Below are positions 1-10,125 of a DNA stretch of 64,000 nt, piece after piece. The stretch lies in assembly GCA_016800925.1 (NCBI GenBank), contig JABCPU010000117.1, forward strand, positions 1 through 64,000, read 5' to 3'. The notes beneath the pieces are model-generated. The model had not been told where the DNA came from. It ran no database searches and worked only from the letters and a program-made list of their open reading frames with translations. Source of the stretch: Suillus spraguei. Its lineage: Eukaryota > Basidiomycota > Agaricomycetes > Boletales > Suillaceae. Each line of letters starts with the position of its first letter. Position 1 is the stretch's first letter. The translations under genes were made by a program, and so were the position numbers.

Positions 1-235
1 AGGTGGTCGAGCAGAAGGTAGTTGAGAAGAAGGTGGTCGAGCAGAAGGTAGTTGAGAAGAAGGTAGTCGAGCAGAAGGTAATCGAGAAGAAGGTGGTCGA
101 GCAGAAGGTAGTTGAGAGAAAGGTGGTCGAGAAGAAGGTGGTCGAGCAGAAGGTAGTTGAGAAGAAGGTGGACGAGAAGAAGGTGGTTGAGAAGGAGGTG
201 GACGAGAAGAAGATGAATGAGAGAGTTGAGATGAG
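1..235. repeat. Tandem 15/30-bp repeat in the helicase tail
   Basis: The 30-bp unit alternates two 15-bp variants (..GTCGAGCAGAAGGTA.. and ..GTTGAGAAGAAGGTG..) and runs off the left edge. Read on the minus strand, in frame with the RecQ-like helicase upstream of it, it encodes a Pro/Ser-rich tail of alternating SSQLP and SARPP pentapeptides. The plus-strand reading (KVVEQ/KVVEK) is an open shadow. Confidence 0.85.
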
Positions 236-2937
236 CTAGGGACCAGAATTTTGGGAGCAGCGCTTGCTGCAGATGAGAAACGTTGTAATGATGTAGTGTT
301 AATTGCCCGCAAGGCAATACGTTGCATCTTGCTAGCAGGGTCACAGATATCACACTTCACCACATTCGGCCTGTCATTGCATCGGTATGCAAAACCTTTG
401 CCGTCCATACACTTGATAGAAGTGTACCTGCGACAGTCATTGTTAAACAGGACGTCATCCAGGCCTTTGATGCAGTGGTAGTCTTGGTCACTCTCGAATG
501 AGGACAGACTCGTTTTCTGAGTGAGGTAGAATGTATGTGCCTCTCGTCCATCACGTCCGGAACGTCCAGACATCTGGTTCACTACCATAAGACCATACTC
601 GACCTCACTTATCACCACAAATCGCACAGAGCTTCGGTCTACTCCTTGAGCGAAAGCAGTGGTACAAGCCATAACTTTAGTCTCTCCGCTGTCCCACCTT
701 GTGAGGTTGTGCGTTTTTGTGTTTCCTCCCATGGTGGGAAGGTCACTGTGAAAGACGCGCACTGTATTGTGGTGCTGAAGTCATCCGCCTCTTTGTTCGA
801 GTTGAAAAATACCAGCATGCGATCTGATCCGCTCATCTTCGACTGCAGCCGGCGTACGAGGACTGGAGGGATGCCTTAAAACGGTTTGGAAGGATGCGCA
901 GACATGAAGTCCTATTCGGGGCGATCTGTGCAGGTGCGATAGATGAGGACCTCGTTGAGCTGAGTGAAAAGGCTTTCAAGTAGGCAGCAGTGTTGGATGG
1001 GGGGGACGTGCTGAAGAAGTTGATTTGCTTTGGCCACCTGGAAAATTGTGCAGCAGACGATGCCACGGTTCCTTGCGATCAGGATGACACAAGGAAGTCG
1101 TGGTGTTCATCAACAAACATTTTCGTAAAGGAAGATCCTTGAGGCGATGCATGAAGCTAAAACAAACGTGAGGTCAAGACAGCGGAATTCCAGTCATGGT
1201 ACGTACACCTGGAACGCCTTGGAAGAGCACTCTCTACCTGCACAAAGAGGATCTGAACGTCAAGGGGAACGTTCTTATCTTTGGTAAAATGTGTGCCCTC
1301 AGCCCGAATTGCAGGCATTTTTCTACTTGTTCCTCTAGGAGAACGACAAAGGGGCAGACAACAATACAGCGCTGGCTGGGATCAATAAGAGGGGCGGTCA
1401 TCCACAGTGCGCTCTTGCCCCCTCCTGTCTTGAGGGTGATGACGGTGTCCTTTTAGTACTCATGACGCTCATAATAGCCTTCACTGTTCCTGAGACCTTT
1501 CTTTTCGCAGAGGGTCCTTTAATAGCTGTCTAAATGCAGCTCGCACCTTCTGCGTCCATTCATCCTCCTCCTCTCAGAAAAGTAAGACAAAATCTCTATT
1601 TCTTCATCTTCGTCCATGATGATTAGATCCTCAGATTGAGAGGAGCAAGCTTCCTTACGGAATGAACAGGAGTCTTGGTCGTCATCGATCCACAGATCCT
1701 CAGCTTGTGAAGAGGAAGCTACGGCAAGTGACTTCTCATGATTTTCTGCTTTGAGCCGAATGCGTTTAGGTCCATCCCTGTCGTGTAACTGGTTTGATTG
1801 TTCTTGGATAAAAAGTCGTTTTTTAGGAACACGAGTTGTGGGATAAGCAACAGGACTAGAGGAGGGCAAAGCAAGGCGTAAAGAGGATGAGGGCGAGGAC
1901 GTGGCAAGGCGTATAGAGGAAGATAAGGTTGGGGATGGGGATGAGGTTGGGGACTGAGCACCAAGCATTCCAGTAGCTCGATTGACAGGAGCAGCAAGAG
2001 GGGTAGTGAGATGAGAAGAGGAAGACGAGAGTTGGATGGGGAATCTGACGGGATGCTGAGCGTTGTTCGAGCCAGAGTCACCTATATACGTCATAACTTA
2101 GTTGAAGTTAGCTTGGATCAGTAAACAGTATTGGACACGTACCTTCAGACTGAACCGGGACATGTCGTCCAGTATCAATAACAGGTTCCATTGCAGGAGC
2201 AGAAATAGGGATCTGAGCCACTGTCCTTGTACTGGAGCTCTGCAGGGTACGGAGGACAGAGGGCAAGATGTCCTGGGTGATGGCGTTATTGAGTAATGGT
2301 ACCAACTTTTCCTGCAGGTAAGTATCCAATATTCCACGGAGGGCAATTGAGCCGGCCTCAGAAATGGCTGAGACATCAACTAAAGAGGATATAGGGTTGT
2401 TTGAAGGTGATGTAGATCCCTTTATCGACCTTCGCGTTCGAATCGGAGAGATAACCTGGGCTGATGAAGATCAGCCACAAGATAAAGCAAGGAGACAAAG
2501 ACTGACCAGTAGGAGCTTTATTGTCGGGCAGCTGAAAAGGGCCTTCAGCAAAAGTGACAGCTGAAACGTGAGGATGAACAGCTGGAACAAGGAGACCAGT
2601 TAATAAAGGTGCTGAAAAGGAGAGATGAAGAACGCACCAACACATAGTTGAGGAGTATTTCGAAGATCAGAACTGTTTGATTGAGGGGCCAGGGCTGGAA
2701 CTTCAAGAATATCTTTGTCTGGGAATGTGGATGAGGCAAATAGATTGGGGAAATAGTGAAAGACTCACGATGCTCAATGTGACTCTTAAAGGTGGACCTC
2801 CTTTTGAATACGTTTGAGCAGGTAGGAACAGGACAGTGAATCATGCCATCAGAGGTACGGGATACATCATACTCGACACCAGAAATGAGGACCAGACCAG
2901 GGTGAGAATTGTGCTCCCAGAAACGTCGATCAGACAT
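1..2937 (-). pseudogene. RecQ-like (telomere-linked type) helicase relic
   Basis: Minus-strand relic of an ATP-dependent 3'-5' DNA helicase of the RecQ family. Readable in order: an exon at 2937-2769 with a C2H2 finger (HCPVPTCSNVFKRRSTFKSH) ending at a GTGAGT donor; a Ser/Pro-rich linker (about 2380-1520); motif I TGGGKSALW near 1400; a DEHH box (FVDEHHDFLV) near 1105; VYRTCTDRPE near 940; DRMLVFFNSNKEADDF at about 820-775; FAQGVDRSSVRFVVISEV near 630; motif VI QMSGRSGRDG near 560; then KCMDGKGF and a Cys pair (KCDICD) before the repetitive tail. The frame changes near 775 and several times between 900 and 1500, with in-frame stops, so it is judged broken, although unrecognised introns may explain some breaks. 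Dispersed or subtelomeric copies of such helicases are common in fungi. The tail continues past the window edge. Confidence 0.8.
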
Positions 2938-3640
2938 GATTGGACGATTTAGAGATTGAGAAACTAGTATTGCAAGGTAAGGTGCAAGGCGAAGCTCAGC
3001 AGGGAAAAGTTGAGGGACATTAAATAATAGGGAGATAAACAGAAGGGATGGGTGAAATATTACAGGCTTCCGCTGTTTGCTATTTTCTGGTGTTTCTTGG
3101 GCCCCATGCGGTGATAGTCACTGGTCTAAGGAGCCTGGCGTTATGAAAGTGGTATGGGTTTGGACGTTTCTCAAGCCCGTTTTGGATCATTCCACATGTT
3201 GAAGGGTCGTTCCCTGACCCAATTTTAGGATAGTCAACTAAAACTGAATGAGGCGAAAAGACTGGTAAATTAGCAAGTAGAAGGGCCTAGGCAAGGACCT
3301 CAGACCGGCTAGCTTGGAGGGCAATGAGACTCCTAATAGGGACAAAAAAATCAGGGATGTGGAGATTGAAGGCTTGCGTTGCTTACAGTAAGTTTCTCAG
3401 TTCAGTTGTTACTTGAGCCTCAGGCGGTCATAGTCAGGTCACTGATAGTCCCTGCCGTTATGAAAGGGTTTGGACGTTTCTCAAGCCCGTTTTGGATCAT
3501 TGCACATGTGACTCTCGGCCCATTTTGGGACAGTCACATAGTCAATAATCTGCTTACAGTGTCACATTAGCCGCAGGGCCCCATCATCACTACCTCCAAT
3601 ATCACCACCGCCATCTCCTGCTGTCGGATCGTCTACTACT
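2938..3640. repeat. Non-coding stretch with a diverged direct duplication
   Basis: No convincing gene. About 3063-3245 and 3370-3560 are diverged direct copies sharing TTTGGACGTTTCTCAAGCCC and GTTTTGGATCATT; both include a GGTCATAGTCA-like block. The duplicated unit is about 180 bp and the copies lie about 310 bp apart. A third partial echo starts near 3548. Confidence 0.6.
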
Positions 3641-4515
3641 GTAGTAGAATCACTGTACACCCTCAAGGGGAGGTTCGGTCTTGAAGATCTACCGCGGGTG
3701 AAGGAGGAGGCGAGAAACCTTCTGAAACGATTGACAATTCCTTTTTGCTTTCAACAAATGCAAGATCAAAGAAGGCGCTGGAAATCCTTGCTACCGCTGT
3801 TGCATAATATGAATATGGAAGTCGTAAGTCACACAATATTTTTTCAAAAACATCTGATAACTGAAATTATGACCAGCGGAACTTTCCCAATGGGCGAATG
3901 GACCTGAAGCGTTGAAGGATGCCGAGACTATCTCTAACATGTTCAAGACCCTCAGGAAAAAAATTAAAGACATCGTCAGGGTCGCAGTTTTATACGGCGA
4001 TAACTTAAATGAGGCTTTGGCCACTTAAGCCCAGGCTGAGATAGTGTGTATCATCAGGGAGCTTTTGGAGAGTGATGCTTTTCTGAACAGACCAATCAAC
4101 GTAAGTCGCTTCCTCTTTGTTGAACGCTTATGGGCTTACGGATTAGGTGGGAGGACAAATTGTAGTCGTGCCATTCGGCCACAGTGCAATGTGATACTTT
4201 ATCAAGCATATCCTCTTCCACAACCTTGATTTCAAGCAGTGCGTCAATGACACCAACCTAAACATCGGGCCATTACTTGCTTTCGTTGGGATGACGTTTG
4301 TTGGTCCCTCCAGGAGGTACATTTTTGAAGAGTTCATTTGATTTGTCGCAGCCAGGATAGCTGTTCACGAAGGGTTCTCTAAGATCTACAAGACATTGCC
4401 AAGTGAAGTACATGACGCCTTGATCTACCCCTGAAAGTCTGGTATTGCCGCTTGGAGGAACCGTCTCAGTGTATTACAATGGTATTACCACGCGTATCAA
4501 AGAGATAGGACATGA
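3640..4515 (+). pseudogene. DUF6532-like protein relic
   Basis: Plus-strand relic of a basidiomycete-expanded family of unknown function. Exon sequence before 3830 reads VVESLYTLKGRFGLEDLPRV. After a probable intron comes WANGPEALKDAETISNMFK followed by a basic helix and VAVLYGDNLNEALAT, then RELLESDAFLNRPI. A clean 47-bp intron (GTAAGT..TTAG, about 4101-4147) follows. The next exon reads GGQIVVVPFGHSAM, then IKHILFHNLDFKQCV, and ends with YKTLPSEVHDALIYP and an Ala-Trp-Arg segment. In-frame stops lie at about 4026, 4190, 4340 and 4431. The family assignment rests on the remembered order 'GPE.L.DA..IS.M....R..I.....LYG.NL..A' and is probable, not certain. Confidence 0.55.
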
Positions 4516-4773
4516 TTTCAGTTGGACAAGGTTTACAGACTAAAGTAGTGACTGATACAGCGATCATCGCCAATATTATCAATGCCCCACTTCTCTCATC
4601 GGCGTTCTGAGAAATTTATTTCGAGCTGTGCCAAAACATAGTCGACTGTTTGAAGCTACTGATACCAGCTACCTTAGGGCATTCAATTAGGAAGTAGTCG
4701 GTATAGCATGCACAGCATCCACATACGGACTTAGAAGGTTCGAATGAAGTCTTCCACTGCCTTGCATGACCGG
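4516..4773. other. Stretch with no recognised feature
   Basis: About 260 bp of AT-balanced sequence between the DUF6532-like relic and the dispersed repeat. No open frame of note, splice pattern or repeat was recognised. Confidence 0.4.
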
Positions 4774-4857
4774 TATAACAAGCTGCAAAACTCCAATAAG
4801 AATACTGTGCACATGAGTCATGACTATAGAACTAGTGTAGGGTTAAGAATGCACCCA
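4774..4857 (+). repeat. Dispersed short repeat, copy 1
   Basis: ATAACAAGCTGCAAAACTCC, then AGAATACTGTGCAC and TAAGAATGCACCCA. It matches the reverse complement of 57586-57665 with few changes, and its last 13 bases also begin the match at 8728. Probably a SINE- or MITE-like dispersed repeat. Its right end abuts the 4854-4887 direct repeat. Confidence 0.6.
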
Positions 4858-5116
4858 TGCTGAAGAACTGCGGCCGATTACTTTCTTGCAAACCTAGTCC
4901 GAAATTGCAAAATCTGTGCAGTCGATATTCTTGCAGACGGCGAATTTCTCGATCAATGCACTAGAGAACATAGAGTTCATGCTGAGTGGGGATGTGGGAC
5001 ACATGAGAGCGATGGTGGGTGCAATGAATTCTGTAACAAGTTTCCTTTGACGACAGTCTGCGTGTACTGACGTCATCAAACATCCCATGCTGAAGAACTG
5101 CGGCCGCTTACTTTCT
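4854..5116. repeat. 33-bp direct repeat pair, 230 bp apart
   Basis: 4854-4887 and 5084-5116 share CCCATGCTGAAGAACTGCGG followed by CCG(A/C)TTACTTTCT, with one internal mismatch. On the minus strand the second copy contains the splice donor GAAA|GTAAGC of the 4894-8552 gene. The first copy lies just past that gene's end and joins the dispersed repeat. Confidence 0.7.
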
Positions 5117-8100
5117 GGAGGTGAGCGCAGCATGTTAGCCAATTCCAAGAGAACGGTACCGACCATGGCTGCAACAGACACTCAAAGCCCAAGCCCTGCG
5201 ATGAGCACCAATGCATATATAGAACCGCCGGACGCGATGGCAATGAACTTGCTGCCGATGGCGTGCCAGTCCATGAAAGTGCGGTAGGCGATGTTGGCTG
5301 TTGTAGAACACTTTTGGACTTCATTCCTGTATATGCCTTTTAAGGTGTCGCTGGTCCTGAGTCGTATGCTGCGAGAGACATTCAGTCAGTCACAGTGAGT
5401 CGGAGGAAGCGTGAGACACACCTTTGACATTTGCAGACTAGCGCCATGCAGTTGACCATGAGAAGGAAGCTGACGCGAACGTCCTTGCTCGCCGCCCCTC
5501 TGCATCTGACCGTGACGGATGTCAGTGATTCACCCTCCACATGTGGGGTCTGCACGTAATCGGCAATGTCTCTCAACCAGCTGAGCGGGCTGTGAACTTT
5601 AGACAGAAAATGTGCGGACGCCAGTTCAGAGATAATCGCAGCAGCATGGTCGCTGCACGAGATCCTGGGGTTACATGAAGCCCACATCCGCCAGCTGCCT
5701 CGTCCAAGCCGATCCCCTCCATCATCCAGCACCTCCTCTTGTCCCTCTCCTTCATCGTCCTCTTCCTCTTCCTCTTCAGGGCATAGAGGATCGCGTTCAG
5801 GTGCGGGGACACCACCAAAACGGACTCGTAAACGGCGGGCTCCTCGATTGCAATCGTCGCCAGGGTTGGCGTTATGAGGGTTAAAGCCAGGCTCGGGTGG
5901 CTCTTCAGGCTCCTCCTCGGGTGTTGCGCACGTGCCACTCTCGCCCCCAGCGTTTTCGGGCGGGAAGCAATAGACCATCACAATCAGAGCCCTCGAGTTC
6001 GCTTCGACTTCTACGGGGAATGGTTGCCGCGTACAATGAACGAACGTTAAACATGGGAGAAGGCCTTGGCGTAGGAAGCATGCTGGGTGAATCTAAGATG
6101 GGTATCGTCGCATCCAGCGATTGCTGCGACGATGCAGTCGGCAGCATTGGAGTGTCCAGATTGGCGCAAGGACTGCGTGCAGAACGCGGTACAAGCTGAG
6201 TTTCATGATGCCCTCCGTCAGATGGCGGTGGCGATATGCCTGAATGGGTCAATCACAGAACCTGAGGCGTGAGCGCAAAGCACAGGTTGCAAGATTTCAT
6301 GTAAACATGATGGAAAAGCAAGGAGGTGCACTTGACTGGAGCGAGGAATACAACGCTGAGTTTGAGCTAGACAAAACCGCACTAATTTGTCTTTCCAGGA
6401 TACGAGTTCGAAGCACCGAAAACCCCAACAAGACAGTCCCTACGCCACGAGTACCCATCACCATCCGCGATCACACAATCCAACCTTCGAAGTCGCACAA
6501 ATTTCTAGGAATCATCATCGACGAAAATCTAAACTTCAAGGAGCAGGCGGCCCACGCACTGGCCAAAGGAACGAAGTACGCGCTAGCATGTAGCCGGATG
6601 ATACGTCCGACGAAGGGAATACACGGGAAACTGATGAAAAAACTGTATGAGGGAGTAATCGTCCCGAAGATGTTGTACGCCGCAGATGTGTGGTGCGCAG
6701 GTCTAGTAGAAAAGGGGAGGGGGAAAAGGGGGAAAGGGCGAGGAGCAAGAGGCTTCGCCTCGCAGATGGCGCGAGTGCAGAGAATGGCAACCATATCAAT
6801 TGCGGGAGGACTAAGATCAAGTCCCACAGACATGCTAGACGCGCACGCTAATGTACTACCTTTTCAGCAGACTCTTCGAAAAGCGTGCTACAGAGCCACG
6901 CTCAGAATGGCGACACTCCCACAGAAACATCCACTAGCCAAGGGAATCAAGAACGCATACGATTACGGCAAAGAGAGAGATTTTAAGGGGAAAAAACGCT
7001 ATCCATCCCCACTGCATAAGCTGATGTACGAATTCAGGATCAACCCATCGACGGTGGAAAAGATAGACCCAGTCAGACACTACCCCAAGTGGTAGCCGGA
7101 TGTAGACATCCACATAGCGGAGAAGGCCGAGACAGCAAAGATAGAAGACGGACTCGCCGATGAAAACCTAAGGGCGTACTCAGACGGGTCAATGGTGGAT
7201 GGGGGAGTTGGAGGAGCAGCAGTGGTCATGAGAGGCAACGAAGTGATAGGAAGCAAGAGGTTTCACTTGGGGAGCGACCGCGAGCATACGGTCTATGAAG
7301 CAGAGTTGGTGGGGATGATATTAGCAGTACAACTGCTGAAGGAGACGGGAGGAAGAAGGGGCACCATATCCCTAGGTGTCGACAATCAGGCAGCGATAAG
7401 AGCAACCGAAGCTTTCCGCTCACAGCCAGGACACTACCTCATGGACCAATTCCACGATGATCTTAGAAGACTCATCCCTGAGCACGACGAAAGAAAACTC
7501 AAAGTCAGATGGACGCCAGGCCATGTAGGGATACCAGGGAATGAAGAGGCAGACACTCACGCGAAACGCGCCGCACGAGGCGAATCATCAGACACACGAG
7601 CCCAGCCAAAGTCGCTCCTAACCGAGGAAGGAGAACTCAGAATCCTACCAAGGAGCAAAGCGGCACTAAGACAACACTTCTACGCAAAGATCAAAAAAGA
7701 GGCCACCACCATCATGGAGAACTCACCGCGCTACACACTGCTCAAATCAGTCGACACGTCAGCACCATCAAAGAAGTTTGCAAAGAAGATAGAGAAGCTA
7801 CCGAGACGTCACAGCTCACTGATGTTTCAACTCCGCACGGGACATATAGCGCTCAACAAACACCTCAAACGAATAGCGAAATCCCCAACGGCGCGTTGCC
7901 CAGCATGCGAAAACCATGACGAAACGGTACACCACTTCATCCTAGTCTGCCCAGCATACGTGAACCAGAGAGAACAAATGAGGAAAGAAGTCGGAGCAAG
8001 ACAATGCAAAATCGAGTACCTGCTGAACGAAAGCAAGGGAATGAGAGCAACGTTGACGTACATCGCGCGCACGAGAAGATTGGAACAAACCTTCGGAGAT

Positions 8101-8552
8101 GTAACCCCCCCAGCGGAAAAGGAGAAGGAATAGAGGAAACGCGACAACAAGTCGCACAAATCATATCAAGAGCCTGAAGAAGGCCCTAACGTCCGCGCGC
8201 AAGCCAGGACCACTGTATAGCATAGACAACCAAAAAACGGACCAAAGCATACACGAATAGATTAGATGTACAGTAGGTAGTGTCCATCATAGGGCATAGC
8301 CCCAACGGACAATAAACAAGGATCAAAAAAAAAAAAAAAAAAAGATTTCATGTACCCACCACCATCACCTAATACACATGGCGTTTCCTTATGCGCGCCC
8401 TCGTCCTGAATTCGAGCTTGCAAAGTCATGTACTGACGGAGGCGGTGCAGGTCAGCTGGGAGAGGTACCCTGTCTTCTAACAGACGCAGTAGATTGTTTG
8501 CCTCGGCAGGAATGAGGGTGATAGACAAGTTGGAATGAAAAGACGCTGCCAT
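4894..8552 (-). CDS. Hypothetical multi-exon protein with C-terminal membrane segment, LINE in intron 1
   Basis: Unrecognised minus-strand gene. Exon 1 (8552-8369) starts MAASFHSNLSITLIP. A donor G|GTGATG at 8368 and acceptor ..TTCAG at 6240 keep the frame (..CVLG|ISPPPSDGG..) and define an intron that would be 78 bp without the LINE and its target duplication. Exon 2 (6239 to about 5950) is Ser/Pro-rich. A further exon, joined by an uncertain splice, has an acidic run (near 5760) and ends VNCMALVCKCQ. A clean intron (GTGTGT..TCGCAG, about 5422-5369) leads to IRLRTSDTLKGIYRNE and TFMDWHAIGSKFIAIASGG. A hydrophobic stretch (IYALVLIAGLGL, then VSVAAMVGTVLLELANML) suggests one or two membrane helices. 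A TGA lies between those halves, so the copy may be dead. The last exon would end at TAG 4894-4896. No domain recognised. Confidence 0.5.
6291..6303 (+). repeat. Target-site duplication of the LINE, 5' copy
   Basis: AAGATTTCATGTA at 6291-6303 is repeated exactly at 8342-8354, directly after the LINE poly-A. This fixes the insertion ends. Confidence 0.9.
6304..7096 (+). pseudogene. LINE reverse transcriptase, C-terminal part
   Basis: The frame contains SHKFLGIIIDENLNFKEQAA, the conserved block after the RT palm in LINE proteins, followed by ALACSRMI and VIVPKMLYAADVW, the 'thumb' region before RNase H. The catalytic F/YxDD is absent because the element begins downstream of it. The frame stops at TAG 7094-7096 (YPKW*); beyond it the same frame reads PDVDIHIAEKAE and into the RNase H domain, so the stop is a point lesson of decay within one original ORF rather than a natural end. 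Confidence 0.85.
7097..8133 (+). CDS. LINE RNase H domain and zinc-knuckle tail
   Basis: Continues the RT frame after the TAG. RNase H type I residues are visible: YSDGSMVDGG (first Asp), EAELVGMILAV (Glu), GVDNQAAIRA (Asp) and TPGHVGIPGNEEAD (final His/Asp block). The C-terminal region has CPACENHDETVHHFILVCP, a Cys/His cluster that follows RNase H in many fungal and insect LINEs. The ORF ends at TAG 8131-8133. It looks intact as a domain but has no start codon of its own in a sensible place. Confidence 0.85.
8342..8354 (+). repeat. Target-site duplication of the LINE, 3' copy
   Basis: AAGATTTCATGTA, identical to 6291-6303. The leading A residues merge with the poly-A tail. Confidence 0.9.
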
Positions 8553-8700
8553 AATAATAAGTACCTACTCCGCAGTAGACTTGGACTTAGTGGAGTGTAA
8601 GTATCATAAAGTTAAGGGCGGCACTGGAAAATTTGGTGCGAGCCAAAAAAAAAAAGAAAAAGGTTAAATGGTAGTATTCCAACTCCACGGAGCCTGATGC

Positions 8701-8708
8701 TTATATAA
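8701..8708 (-). promoter_or_regulatory. Possible TATA box of the 8552 gene
   Basis: TTATATAA, near-palindromic, about 150 bp upstream of the ATG at 8552 on the minus strand. Spacing suits a core promoter; no other support. Confidence 0.35.
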
Positions 8709-8727
8709 GCTAGCCCACATTGGGATT

Positions 8728-8772
8728 GAAAATGCACCCACCCGCATTCCCAACCCTATAATAGGGTCAGTT
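8728..8772 (+). repeat. Dispersed short repeat, copy 2 (partial)
   Basis: Contains AATGCACCCACCCGCATTCC then CAACCCTATAATAGGGTCA. It matches, inverted, 57562-57610 (ACCCTATTTTAGGGTTGGGA.. and GTGGGTGCATT). ACCCTATAATAGGGT is itself an imperfect palindrome. Confidence 0.65.
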
Positions 8773-9025
8773 ACAAATCCACACCCATCTACCCAACATG
8801 GTAACATGCCGCCAGATCCTCAAGGCCGCTGTAGCCATGGGGCATTCAGCGACAAGGTATCATACGTGGCCTGTGGAACCAGACGGTCCTATCCGCAGAA
8901 CCAGTCGCAACGCGAGTCCCATCCGAAGAGAATGAGTCTGATTTATAGAAAGATTGACTTAACCTGCCAAGTGATAGACGTTGACCAGGGAATGAAGCAC
9001 GAATAAAAATGAAATAAAAAACTTA

Positions 9026-9403
9026 CTAAGTTAGCGTGACACTGAAGACTTCACTCAGCAACTCCTCAGCAGCATCAGCATCCGTTTGAAACCCCAGCAT
9101 GAGGTAGAGCAATGGCGACATGGAGATTCGGTCCGGATGATCAGCGGGACACGAGTCCTGGCAAGGGTGTGTTGACCTGGTTGACAAGATGACAATGAGG
9201 ACACAATGGTTGAGTGGCACAGGGTGAATGTACTGTACCTTCACAGATAATACCCAATAGTTTGCAAGGTGGCGATCTTCCGGTTTGTATTCATCAGATG
9301 CGTTGATAAAGGCGAGAACTGAAGAAACAAAAAGACAAAATGTGTGAGGGTAGGTCATTGAGCCCGCACGGACACCTCCAGCCATAGCAGAGCCCTCACC
9401 CAT
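9026..9403 (-). CDS. Small hypothetical protein, possibly two exons
   Basis: Minus-strand frame starting MGEGSAMAGGVRAGSM, including VLAFINASDEYKPEDRHL and ending FQTDADAAEELLSEVFSVT. A possible intron (GTACAG..ACCAG, about 9238-9178) lies in the middle; the long frame is open through it, so splicing is undecided. There is no signal peptide or membrane segment and no family recognised. It could be the last exons of a longer gene whose start is not seen. 8806-9006 has a short plus-strand frame without support. Confidence 0.3.
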   Translation of the reverse strand: MGEGSAMAGGVRAGSMTYPHTFCLFVSSVLAFINASDEYKPEDRHLANYWVLSVKVQYIHPVPLNHCVLIVILSTRSTHPCQDSCPADHPDRISMSPLLYLMLGFQTDADAAEELLSEVFSVTLT

Positions 9404-9682
9404 CGCTCGGGGCGGGCAACCCGATGGTGATAACTAAGAAACAAAAAGAACAAGTTCGAAAATTCGGTTTCAATAATCACGTAATCAGATGCACGTGACA
9501 ATCAGACGGATTTCCAAAATCAAACTTGCAACGCATGGCTGGGTTCATACCTAGTTTGAAATAAGCTCTCGTGTTTTACCACTGGAACCTCATTCAAATC
9601 GGTCGTCTTCCTGCGTCTGTTGCTTTTGACCTTGAATCGTATTCCTATCTGGATTGCTCGTTCGCTCGGCCACTGTTTGGGC
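9404..9682. other. Stretch with no recognised feature
   Basis: Sequence between the small hypothetical gene and the tandem duplication. No gene or repeat recognised. Confidence 0.4.
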
Positions 9683-10125
9683 CCAAGCTCAAAGTTTGCT
9701 GAAATTCGCATGGCCCCAGTGGTTCATTGCCGTGCGCATCACCGCCGATGCCGAGTGCGAGGCCACGTGTGGTCTCGATGTTGCGTTTGGGATGAACTGG
9801 ATTGCTACGTGGCCACTGAAGATGAGGTTCCCGTCTCCAATCCTCCATGTCTGGCCTCCAAGGTGGTGACAGTATCTCATTGTCCTTGGTTTTCAGTCTG
9901 TGCTGATCTCCTTCGGTGTTTCTCCAAGGTCGCGTTTGCTGAAATTCCAATTCCCTTGGTCTCAGTGATTTATTGCCGTACGCTCACCACCGATGTCGAG
10001 TCCAAGTTCGAGGTCGCTTATAATCTGGACGTTGTGTTTGGGATGACCCGAATTGCTGCGTGGCTACCGAATATGAGATTCCTGTCTCCATTCCTCCACG
10101 TCTGACCTTCGAGGCGGTGACCGGC
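9683..10125. repeat. Diverged tandem duplication, about 240-bp period
   Basis: 9683-9880 and 9923-10125 are direct copies (GTTTGCTGAAATTC, GATGTTGCGTTTGGGATGA / GACGTTGTGTTTGGGATGA, CTCCATTCCTCCA-like ends). On the minus strand both copies read a similar peptide (GGQTWRIGDGNLIFSGHVAI versus EGQTWRNGDRNLIFGSHAAI), so the unit may be an old coding repeat. Function unknown. Confidence 0.65.

Larger units (their letters stand above)
6304..8341 (+). mobile_element. 5'-truncated non-LTR retrotransposon (LINE) with poly-A
   Basis: Plus-strand LINE limited by a 13-bp target duplication and ending in about 20 A. It keeps the C-terminal end of the reverse-transcriptase protein and a complete RNase H domain with a zinc-knuckle-like tail, and lacks the endonuclease and most of the RT. 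The 5' truncation is typical of target-primed reverse transcription. It is antisense to the host gene and lies inside its probable first intron. The RT-RNase H-CCHC order fits Tad-like or I-like fungal LINEs; the clade was not tested. Confidence 0.9.

Noticed and set aside
3..239. Plus-strand ORF with KVVEQ/KVVEK repeats
   Set aside because: It is the antisense shadow of the Pro/Ser-rich tail that is in frame with the helicase on the minus strand.
4738..4750. GGTTCGAAT resembling a tRNA B box
   Set aside because: No A box at the right distance and no cloverleaf could be drawn.
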